Source: an uncultured Lachnospiraceae bacterium (GTDB taxonomy: Bacteria; Bacillota; Clostridia; Lachnospirales; Lachnospiraceae). From it: 5,549 bases of DNA. The notes under the pieces are model-generated. The model saw only the letters and a list, made by a program, of their open reading frames with translations. It made no database searches and had not been told where the DNA came from. Positions 1-5,202 of the stretch are shown here, piece by piece. Where the stretch lies: contig CADBTG010000043.1 of NCBI GenBank assembly GCA_902797475.1, forward strand, positions 1-5,549. Direction: 5' to 3'. The translations under genes were made by a program, and so were the position numbers. Every line of letters starts with the position of its first letter. Positions within the stretch are counted from its first letter, which is position 1.

Positions 1-335
1 ATCGGAACCGTTGTGCCGATTGCTTCGCGAATCGTGTCGGTCGTGACTCCGGCCATAATCGAAATGAAACGGTTTTTATCGGTAATGCAATCCTTTACTG
101 CGGCAAATACGACCGGTGCAATCTGCGGCTTTACGGCAAATACGATGTATTCGCAGTCGGCTACAAGTGCCTGTTCGGTCTCGTAACGGGTTGCCGCGGT
201 GAGATCCGTAACATATTTGCTTCGGTCATCATTTTTCTCAAAGAAACCGACCTGGTCGGCTCCGAGAAGCTTAACGGCGGCCTTTAAGATGGGAAAGCCC
301 ATATTGCCGGCGCCGAAGAAACCAATCTTCTTCAT
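1..335 (-). CDS. proC: Pyrroline-5-carboxylate reductase, N-terminal part (cut by window edge)
   Basis: ProC catalyses the last step of proline synthesis, the NAD(P)H-dependent reduction of 1-pyrroline-5-carboxylate to L-proline in the cytoplasm. 111 codons are visible; the family is usually about 265-275 residues, so roughly 40% is here and the catalytic C-terminal helical domain lies outside. The protein starts MKKIGFFGAGNMG, with the dinucleotide-binding GAGNMG loop at residues 8-13. The second family signature, FAVKPQ, falls at residues 66-71, and SIMAGVT, the strand leading into the conserved region before the MPN motif, at 92-98. The ATG at 335 is preceded by TAGGAGA five bases upstream, and this Shine-Dalgarno contains the stop codon of the upstream aminotransferase gene. 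Only nine bases separate the two genes, so they are almost certainly one operon with coupled translation. No frameshift is seen in the visible part. Confidence 0.95.
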   Translation of the reverse strand, partial: MKKIGFFGAGNMGFPILKAAVKLLGADQVGFFEKNDDRSKYVTDLTAATRYETEQALVADCEYIVFAVKPQIAPVVFAAVKDCITDKNRFISIMAGVTTDTIREAIGTTVP

Positions 336-344
336 GGCAGTCTC

Positions 345-1544
345 CTATTGTAAAGATTTCAGGAACGCTTCGATGCGGTCAAGACCCTTCTCAATCTGCT
401 CCATGCTGATCGCATAGGAAAGACGGATATGGTCGGCAAAACCGAAGTCCGCACACGGAATGACCGCCGTGTTATATTCTTCGATCAGAATTCTCGCAAA
501 CTCCCCGCAGGTCTCAACCTTATTCCCTTTATAAGATAACCCGAGCGCTTCGGAAATGTCAAGGAATACGTAGAACGCGCCCTGCGGCTTCAATGCGCTT
601 ACATGGGGCATCTTTACGATTCTGTCATACATATAATCAAGGCGCTTCTTGAACTGGGCGCGCATTTCGGAAACCGAATTCTGCGGTCCCGTAAGAGCCT
701 CTAAGCTGGCCATCTGCGCAATCGAGTTCGGGTTACTGGTCTGATGGCTCTGAATGCTTGACATAACCTTCGCTACGGCAAGCGGAGCGCCCGTGTAACC
801 GATTCTCCAACCGGTCATCGAATAACTCTTCGCCATGCCGTTACACGTAATCGTATGGGCAAGAATCTCGTCGTTTAAGGAACCGATGCTTACCGGAGCG
901 CTTCCTTCGTAGAAAAGATATTCGTAAATCTCGTCTGCGATGACATAGATGTCCTTTTCCACGATAACCTTCGCGAGCGACTCAAGTTCGTCCTTCGAGT
1001 AAACCATGCCGGTCGGGTTGTTCGGGGAATTCAGAATGAATGCCTTTGTCTTTTCGGTGCAAGCCGCGGCAAGCTTCTCTGCAGAAATCTTATAGTTATC
1101 GTTCACATCGCAGCGTACGAATACCGGAACGCCGCCCGCAAGCTTCACGATTTCGGGATAGCTGAGCCAGAACGGGGTCGGAATGATGACTTCGTCGCCG
1201 GGGTTCAGGATAGCCTCGAACACATCGGTCAGGGCGTGCTTTCCTCCGTTCGAGATGATGACCTGCTCGGGCTCATACTTCAGTCCGTTTACGGTCTTGA
1301 ACTTGTCGCTTACGGCCTTTCTGAGCTCCGGAGTTCCCGGTGCCGCCGTATATTTGGTAAAGCCGTCCGTAATTGCTTTAACAGCTGCATTGCAGATGTT
1401 CTCGGGGGTGGCAAAGTCAGGCTCTCCTGCGCCGAAACCCACGACATCCTTTCCTTCTGCCCGGAGCGCCTTCGCCTTAGCGGTAATGGCAAGCGTGCTG
1501 GACGGTTTCACGGATAAAGCTTTTTCGGATAACGTTAATGACAT
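345..1544 (-). CDS. aspB: Pyridoxal-phosphate aspartate aminotransferase (class I, AspB type)
   Basis: This fold-type I PLP transaminase most likely interconverts aspartate plus 2-oxoglutarate with oxaloacetate plus glutamate in the cytoplasm. The 399-residue length is normal for the Bacillus/Thermus AspB subgroup. Visible landmarks: GAGEPDF at 38-44; GGKHA at 100-104, whose Lys102 sits where, as I recall, the Thermus enzyme contacts the distal carboxylate; Trp126, which should stack on PLP; NSPNNPTG at 172-179; IADEIY at 202-207 with the pyridine-binding Asp204; the Schiff-base Lys239 in GMAKSYSMTGWRIGY with phosphate-binding Arg247; and the substrate carboxylate Arg374 in HIRLSYA. No key residue is missing. 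The ATG at 1544 was chosen because AGGAGA lies six bases upstream and the protein then begins at the usual family position. An in-frame TTG at 1589 would add 15 residues but has no ribosome binding site and lies inside the likely operator. Other keto-acid substrates, including prephenate, cannot be excluded. It is the first gene of an operon with proC. Confidence 0.93.
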   Translation of the reverse strand: MSLTLSEKALSVKPSSTLAITAKAKALRAEGKDVVGFGAGEPDFATPENICNAAVKAITDGFTKYTAAPGTPELRKAVSDKFKTVNGLKYEPEQVIISNGGKHALTDVFEAILNPGDEVIIPTPFWLSYPEIVKLAGGVPVFVRCDVNDNYKISAEKLAAACTEKTKAFILNSPNNPTGMVYSKDELESLAKVIVEKDIYVIADEIYEYLFYEGSAPVSIGSLNDEILAHTITCNGMAKSYSMTGWRIGYTGAPLAVAKVMSSIQSHQTSNPNSIAQMASLEALTGPQNSVSEMRAQFKKRLDYMYDRIVKMPHVSALKPQGAFYVFLDISEALGLSYKGNKVETCGEFARILIEEYNTAVIPCADFGFADHIRLSYAISMEQIEKGLDRIEAFLKSLQ

Positions 1545-1570
1545 GATGATTCTCCTAACTGAACGATCTA

Positions 1571-1590
1571 ATTGTAGACATGTATACAAT
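1571..1590. promoter_or_regulatory. Imperfect 20-bp palindrome, probable operator for the aspB-proC operon
   Basis: Read on the minus strand, the site has 6-base arms ATTGTA and TACAAT around an ACATGT centre. 18 of 20 positions match the reverse complement; only the symmetric pair at positions 7 and 14 breaks it. It begins about three bases downstream of the predicted start point of the aspB promoter and ends before the Shine-Dalgarno. That is a typical position for a repressor that blocks promoter clearance. The arms resemble sites bound by dimeric winged-helix regulators, but I cannot assign a family. As RNA, the arms would form only a weak AT-rich hairpin, so a DNA-binding site is more likely than a riboregulator. 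Confidence 0.55.
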
Positions 1591-1599
1591 CAGTTCTGT

Positions 1600-1628
1600 A
1601 TTATACCTTACCACATGGAAAAGTGCAA
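1600..1628 (-). promoter_or_regulatory. SigA-type promoter of aspB-proC
   Basis: On the minus strand the -35 box TTGCAC (1628-1623) is followed by exactly 17 bases and a consensus -10 box TATAAT (1605-1600). The start point is expected near 1593, giving a leader of about 49 bases before the ATG at 1544. That is too short for a T-box or most riboswitches, but it holds the palindrome at 1571-1590. The promoter lies downstream of the rny terminator, so the aminotransferase operon has its own start. Confidence 0.85.
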
Positions 1629-1637
1629 GCCCAAATT

Positions 1638-1673
1638 CCCGTTCTTTCTTAATAAATGCATAAGAAAAACGGG
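1638..1673. repeat. Second inverted repeat sharing an arm with the rny terminator
   Basis: The segment 1638-1651 pairs with 1661-1673 over 13 base pairs with one bulged base (1644), leaving a 9-base loop at 1652-1660. The arm 1668-1673 is also the 3' arm of the rny terminator hairpin, so the two structures exclude each other. Neither strand has a good T-run directly after this repeat, so it is not an obvious terminator by itself. It lies between the rny terminator and the -35 box of the aspB promoter. Confidence 0.5.
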
Positions 1674-1691
1674 CTGCTTTCGCAACCCGTT
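1662..1691 (-). terminator. Intrinsic terminator of rny
   Basis: On the minus strand, AACGGGTTGC (1691-1682) pairs with GCAGCCCGTT (1677-1668). This gives a 10-bp stem with one G-U pair, closed by a GAAA tetraloop of the stable GNRA class. The run TTTTTCTT follows, starting within the end of the 3' arm. The hairpin begins about ten bases after the rny stop codon at 1702-1704 and ends the rny transcript before the aspB promoter. Confidence 0.88.
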
Positions 1692-1701
1692 CAACTTTGC
1701 C

Positions 1702-3288
1702 TTATTTCGCGTAATCTGTAACTCTGGATTCCCGGATGATATTGATCTTAATCTGTCCGGGATATTCAAGCTCGGATTCGATCTTCTTGGAAAGATCTCT
1801 TGCCATAAGCACCATGTCGTCATCGGTAACCTGTTCGGGGATAACCATGACACGTACTTCACGGCCGGCCTGAATTGCGAAAGACTTGTCAACTCCTTTA
1901 AAGCTGTTTGCAATATCTTCTAACTGTTTTAATCTGTTTGTATAAGTGTCAAGCGTCTCTCTTCTTGCGCCGGGACGGGCAGCCGAAATCGTATCGGCAG
2001 CCTGTACAATGCAGGCAATCAGGGACTTGAACTCTTCATCGCCGTGATGAGCAGCAACCGCATTGATGATAACCGGGGATTCTTTGTATTTCTTACAAAT
2101 ATCAACACCGATCTGAACGTGGGTACCTTCCATTTCGTGGTCGACGGCTTTACCGATATCGTGCAGCAAGCCCGCTCTCTTTGCGAGTCTGACGTCGGCG
2201 CCCATCTCACCGGCAAGAAGGCCGGACAAAATGGATACTTCAATCGAATGCTTCAATGCATTCTGGCCGTAGCTGCTTCGATACTTCATCTTGCCGAGGA
2301 GACGAACCACTTCCGGATGAAGTCCGTGAACGCCGGTCTTAAGGACTGCAGCTTCACCTTCTTCACGAATGATATTCTCCACTTCTCTTTGGGCCTTTTC
2401 GACCATTTCCTCAATGCGGGCAGGATGAATACGACCGTCTACGATGAGCTTTTCAAGCGCTATTCTCGCTATCTCTCTTCTGATCGGATCGAAACCGGAA
2501 AGAATCACGGCTTCGGGAGTGTCATCGATAATCAATTCGATTCCGGTAAGGGTTTCAATCGTACGAATGTTACGACCCTCACGACCGATGATACGTCCTT
2601 TCATTTCATCACTCGGAAGCTGTACGACCGAAATCGTAGCCTCCGCCACATGATCGGCAGCGCATTTCTGGATGGCTCCGACAATCAGCTCCTTTGCTTT
2701 CTTGTCGGCGGTAAGCTTGGCTTCCGCTTCCATCTCCTTAATCATGACTGCTGACTCATGCTTGACATCGTTTTTAACAGTTTCAAGAAGATATTCTTTT
2801 GCTTTATCGGAGGTAAGTCCCGAGATTCGCTCAAGCTCCTGAATCTGACGTTCGCGGAACGAATCCGCCTCGGCTATGCGGGCGTCCAGTTCCTGCTCCT
2901 TCTGATTCATGCGGGCTTCCTTCTTCTCGAGCACTTCCATCTTTCGGTCCAGATTCTCTTCCTTTGCAGTTACACGTCTTTCGTAAGACTGAACCTCAGC
3001 TCTGCGTTCCTTGATCTCTCTTTCGAGATCGTTCCTTGCCTGAAGATTCTCTTCTTTTGCTTGAAGAAGAGCCTCTTTCTTGGTCGCTTCAGCGGTACGG
3101 ACAGCTTCTTTCTCGGCCTTTTCGAGAATATCGCGGGCCTGCTTTTCGGCAGTTCCGACAGTCTCCTCGTAGTGCTTTTCACAGCTCTTTTTTGTCGACT
3201 TTCTGGTAATCAAAAAGACAATAAGTCCAACCACGGCGGCAGCAACCAGGGCAATGAGAACCGCGAGCCAAAAGGGAATCTCGCCCAT
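1702..3288 (-). CDS. rny: Ribonuclease Y (membrane-anchored endoribonuclease)
   Basis: RNase Y starts bulk mRNA decay in many Firmicutes by cutting single-stranded, often 5'-monophosphate RNA, and it sits at the inner face of the cytoplasmic membrane. The 528 residues match the usual length of about 520. In order: one N-terminal transmembrane helix (about 6-27) followed by a basic stretch; a long charged coiled coil (about 35-200); a KH RNA-binding domain (about 220-285) with the GREG loop at 235-238; and an HD hydrolase domain with His347, the metal-binding His376-Asp377 pair in LLHDIGKA, His414-His415 in AAHHGDEE and Asp442. The C-terminus INIIRESRVTDYAK is the family ending. The ATG at 3288 follows GGAGG with a 7-base gap. 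Its own promoter and terminator make it monocistronic. In many Firmicutes it sits near recA, recX or ymdB; none of these is seen here. Confidence 0.97.
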   Translation of the reverse strand: MGEIPFWLAVLIALVAAAVVGLIVFLITRKSTKKSCEKHYEETVGTAEKQARDILEKAEKEAVRTAEATKKEALLQAKEENLQARNDLEREIKERRAEVQSYERRVTAKEENLDRKMEVLEKKEARMNQKEQELDARIAEADSFRERQIQELERISGLTSDKAKEYLLETVKNDVKHESAVMIKEMEAEAKLTADKKAKELIVGAIQKCAADHVAEATISVVQLPSDEMKGRIIGREGRNIRTIETLTGIELIIDDTPEAVILSGFDPIRREIARIALEKLIVDGRIHPARIEEMVEKAQREVENIIREEGEAAVLKTGVHGLHPEVVRLLGKMKYRSSYGQNALKHSIEVSILSGLLAGEMGADVRLAKRAGLLHDIGKAVDHEMEGTHVQIGVDICKKYKESPVIINAVAAHHGDEEFKSLIACIVQAADTISAARPGARRETLDTYTNRLKQLEDIANSFKGVDKSFAIQAGREVRVMVIPEQVTDDDMVLMARDLSKKIESELEYPGQIKINIIRESRVTDYAK

Positions 3289-3289
3289 A

Positions 3290-3300
3290 GGAGCACCTCC
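3290..3300 (-). promoter_or_regulatory. Ribosome binding site of rny inside a small inverted repeat
   Basis: The Shine-Dalgarno GGAGG (3300-3296) is followed on the minus strand by TGCTCC, so GGAG and CTCC can pair around a three-base GTG loop just before the ATG at 3288. Four pairs are marginal in stability. The site is certainly the rny ribosome binding site; whether the pairing limits translation is an inference. Confidence 0.6.
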
Positions 3301-3339
3301 AATATATTAAATTTTCAAAATGCAAAATTCAACATTTAT

Positions 3340-3368
3340 ATCATATATGAATAAAAAGGATTTGTCAA
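3340..3368 (-). promoter_or_regulatory. SigA-type promoter of rny
   Basis: On the minus strand a consensus -35 box TTGACA (3368-3363) and a -10 box TATGAT (3345-3340) are separated by 17 bases. The start point should fall near 3333, leaving an AT-rich leader of about 44 bases up to the ATG at 3288. I see no riboswitch-like structure in the leader. The promoter lies downstream of the holA terminator, so rny is transcribed independently. Confidence 0.87.
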
Positions 3369-3382
3369 CTATAAAAGTTCTA

Positions 3383-3424
3383 CAAAAATAGAACGGCAAA
3401 GGAACTTAACGCCTCTGCCGTTCT
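3383..3424 (-). terminator. Intrinsic terminator at the end of holA
   Basis: On the minus strand, the arm 3424-3412 (containing GAACGGCAGAGG) pairs with 3402-3390 (containing CCTTTGCCGTTC) over 13 base pairs with one G-U pair. The 9-base loop contains the holA stop codon (3408-3406). The stem is followed by ATTTTT (3389-3384). The last codons of holA therefore form the 5' arm. It should end the pssA-holA transcript. Confidence 0.85.
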
Positions 3425-4401
3425 TTTTCTTCGGAATACTTAATCAGAAACATTTCGACTGCTTCGTGTTCACCGAGATTTCCGGACTTAACGAGCCTCT
3501 CGGCTTCATTGCCCTCTTCGACTGCCGAAAGCACCGTCGAGAATTTCCAGGCTCTCTTTCGTCTTAAGTATTTCTTCACGACAAACGGCCTTAACGAAAG
3601 CCTTGCCGCAATATCGTCCGCCTTAACGCCCTCGTCGTCAAGCGCCAGGACTTTGTAAAATGAGAAGAAATTGTTCGTCAGCATATAAAGGATCCGAAGC
3701 GGCTTCTCCTGTGCCGCCAGTAACTCCCCGTACAGGGAAATCGCCTTTTTGCGGTCCCCGTCCAGTACGGCATCCATCATCGCAAAAACCTGCCCCTCGA
3801 TGACCGGTGCGGTCAAGGCAAAGACGTCCTCTGCGCGCACTTCTCCTTTGTCAATGCAATAGGCGGAAAGCTTGTCGATTTCCTGCGAAATCCGGTTCAT
3901 GTCTCTTCCGGTACGTTCCAATAGAAGCGACGCGGTTGAGCCGGAAATGCCGAGCCCGCGCTTCTTAAAGCCGGAGCCGATGAACATCATCAGGTCCTCA
4001 TCGGTAAGCCCGTTCATCTCCGCGACATGGCCGATTTCCTTAACTGCCTTATATAATGCCGAGCTTTTGTCCGGCTCTGCTTCCGTAAACAGTACGACGG
4101 TCGTATCCGGTAGCTCCGGAAGGAATTCGGCAAACAGATGATTTCCCTTGAACCAGCCGCTGTCGGATATGATGATCATTCTTTTTTCGGCAAAAAAAGG
4201 CGCTGTTATTGCCAAATCGCGGATTTCGAGAGGGTCCTTTTCGCCTTCTTCAAAAGCATTCAGGTTCATGGACTCTTCTTCGCCGACGACAGCCGTCTTA
4301 AGCTTTTGCTTATAAAGACGAATCATGTAGTCATCGGTGCCGCAAAGCAGATAACAGCGTAAGAAAGTTCTGTTTTTAATATGTTCCCGTATGGTATTCA
4401 A
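3406..4401 (-). CDS. holA: DNA polymerase III delta subunit
   Basis: HolA is the clamp-loader subunit that opens the sliding clamp (DnaN) and, together with DnaX and delta prime, loads it on DNA. The 331 residues match the family (about 330-345). The N-terminal AAA+-like domain opens with YLLCGTDDYMI (17-27), which aligns with the family's YLLYGEE-type start. It continues with APFFAEKRMIII and a central TVVLF strand. The C-terminal collar domain contains APVIEGQVFAMMDAVLDGD and the helix with EKPLRILYMLTNNFF, both typical of bacterial delta. No classical Walker A is expected, and none is seen. The start is a TTG at 4401: GAGG (4413-4410) lies eight bases upstream, no in-frame ATG occurs before residue 26, and starting there would delete the first strand. 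The gene follows pssA by 25 bases without a promoter, so it belongs to that operon. It ends inside a terminator. Confidence 0.94.
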   Translation of the reverse strand: MNTIREHIKNRTFLRCYLLCGTDDYMIRLYKQKLKTAVVGEEESMNLNAFEEGEKDPLEIRDLAITAPFFAEKRMIIISDSGWFKGNHLFAEFLPELPDTTVVLFTEAEPDKSSALYKAVKEIGHVAEMNGLTDEDLMMFIGSGFKKRGLGISGSTASLLLERTGRDMNRISQEIDKLSAYCIDKGEVRAEDVFALTAPVIEGQVFAMMDAVLDGDRKKAISLYGELLAAQEKPLRILYMLTNNFFSFYKVLALDDEGVKADDIAARLSLRPFVVKKYLRRKRAWKFSTVLSAVEEGNEAERLVKSGNLGEHEAVEMFLIKYSEEKERQRR

Positions 4402-4426
4402 GATGAAAACCTCATCATGGGATTAT

Positions 4427-5065
4427 TTACAGCAGCAACACACCGGCAAAAAGAGCAACGCCGATTACGATCATAATAAGGAACTGCTTTCCGTGAGGCT
4501 TCGGCCACGGAATGTTGAAGATGAACAGAAAAGCAGTCAGAAACTCAAAGAGGCAGTAAATCAAAGGCCGGTAATCCGGCGCGACAGCGCCCACGATATA
4601 GGCAACCGGTGCCATGATCGCGGAACTTGTGATCGGAAGTCCTTCATAGACAGAGCGCTTCGCGTCTGTCTTTGAGGTACGTTCCTCTTCCATTACGTTA
4701 AAGTATGCAAGACGGATGATGCCGCAAAGCGTCAGGCAGAAGCCCGCGGAAAATGCGATCCAGGTATCCATGGGCTCCGAGGAGAACATGGAAATTCCGA
4801 GAAGTGCAGGCGTAATGCCGAAGCAGCAGATGTCACACAGGGAATCTAACTGGATACCGAACTTTCTGGCCGGCTCGCTTCGCTTCACCATGCGCGCAAC
4901 CGTGCCGTCAAACATATCGCAGCAGCCCGCAAGCATTAAACAGAAAATCGACCATTGAAACTTTCCGATGAACCCGAGATAGATGCTCAGAAATGCAGAA
5001 AGAACACCGAAATACGTCAGGATGACGGAAGGATTATAAAAGCCGACAAATCTTTTGTTCTCCAT
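4427..5065 (-). CDS. pssA: CDP-diacylglycerol-serine O-phosphatidyltransferase
   Basis: This integral membrane enzyme joins CDP-diacylglycerol and L-serine to make phosphatidylserine, the precursor of phosphatidylethanolamine. The 212-residue protein carries the CDP-alcohol phosphatidyltransferase signature with all four metal/CDP-binding aspartates: Asp50, Asp53-Gly54, Ala57-Arg58, Gly70, Asp74 and Asp78. Between the Arg and the Gly there are 11 residues rather than the canonical 8; I recall similar spacing in clostridial homologues. The LDSLCDICCFGITPALLG run (73-90) favours serine as acceptor over glycerol phosphate or inositol. Hydrophobic segments lie near 12-32, 36-50, 80-94, 100-122, 137-153, 156-175 and 194-212. 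AAGGGGG lies nine bases before the ATG at 5065. The gene has its own promoter and heads the pssA-holA unit. No psd (decarboxylase) gene is in the window. Another CDP-alcohol transferase specificity is possible but less likely. Confidence 0.88.
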   Translation of the reverse strand: MENKRFVGFYNPSVILTYFGVLSAFLSIYLGFIGKFQWSIFCLMLAGCCDMFDGTVARMVKRSEPARKFGIQLDSLCDICCFGITPALLGISMFSSEPMDTWIAFSAGFCLTLCGIIRLAYFNVMEEERTSKTDAKRSVYEGLPITSSAIMAPVAYIVGAVAPDYRPLIYCLFEFLTAFLFIFNIPWPKPHGKQFLIMIVIGVALFAGVLLL

Positions 5066-5117
5066 TAATTAAAGCCCCCTTATACCGCTTCCGCATACGC
5101 GGCAACCTGTCTTTATC

Positions 5118-5146
5118 AGTATACAAAAGAATGCCTCTCTTGTCAA
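5118..5146 (-). promoter_or_regulatory. SigA-type promoter of pssA-holA
   Basis: On the minus strand a consensus -35 box TTGACA (5146-5141) is followed by 17 bases and the -10 box TATACT (5123-5118). The start point is expected near 5111, giving a leader of about 45 bases to the ATG at 5065. The leader contains a short perfect inverted repeat, CCGC-GTAT-GCGG (5102-5091), which could fold as a 4-bp hairpin upstream of the AAGGGGG ribosome binding site without covering it. Confidence 0.85.
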
Positions 5147-5165
5147 TAAATAAGGGCATTGCCGC

Positions 5166-5202
5166 GGAAAATGAAATGACATTTTACATATCCTGTCATT
5201 CC
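5166..5202 (-). terminator. Possible weak terminator at the end of the ComEC-type gene
   Basis: On the minus strand, GGAATGACA (5202-5194) pairs with TGTCATTTC (5181-5173) over nine base pairs, one of them G-U. The loop is 12 bases and is followed by ATTTTCC. The stop codon TGA (5198-5196) lies in the 5' arm. The stem is AT-rich and the T-run is only four bases, so termination may be partial. Some transcription could then read into pssA. Confidence 0.4.

Noticed and set aside
1545..1589. Upstream TTG start that would extend the aminotransferase by 15 residues
   Set aside because: It has no ribosome binding site, the extra residues lie in the operator-like palindrome, and the ATG at 1544 has a strong AGGAGA and fits the family start.
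1545..1593. Possible T-box or riboswitch in the aspB leader
   Set aside because: The leader is only about 49 bases and has no specifier stem, conserved T-box sequence or terminator/antiterminator pair.
1183..1923. Open frame of 246 codons on the plus strand across the aspB start, the intergenic region and the rny 3' end
   Set aside because: It is antisense to two well-supported genes, crosses promoter and terminator elements, has no convincing ribosome binding site and shows no recognisable protein features.
2044..3354. Two long plus-strand frames (2044-2754 and 2758-3354) opposite rny
   Set aside because: They mirror the codon bias of rny, carry no recognisable domain, and the second runs through the rny promoter. 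They are shadow frames.
4398..4418. Six-codon leader frame (ATG at 4418, stop TGA at 4400-4398) overlapping the TTG start of holA
   Set aside because: It lacks a Shine-Dalgarno sequence, and its stop/start overlap can arise by chance; the GAGG it contains serves holA.
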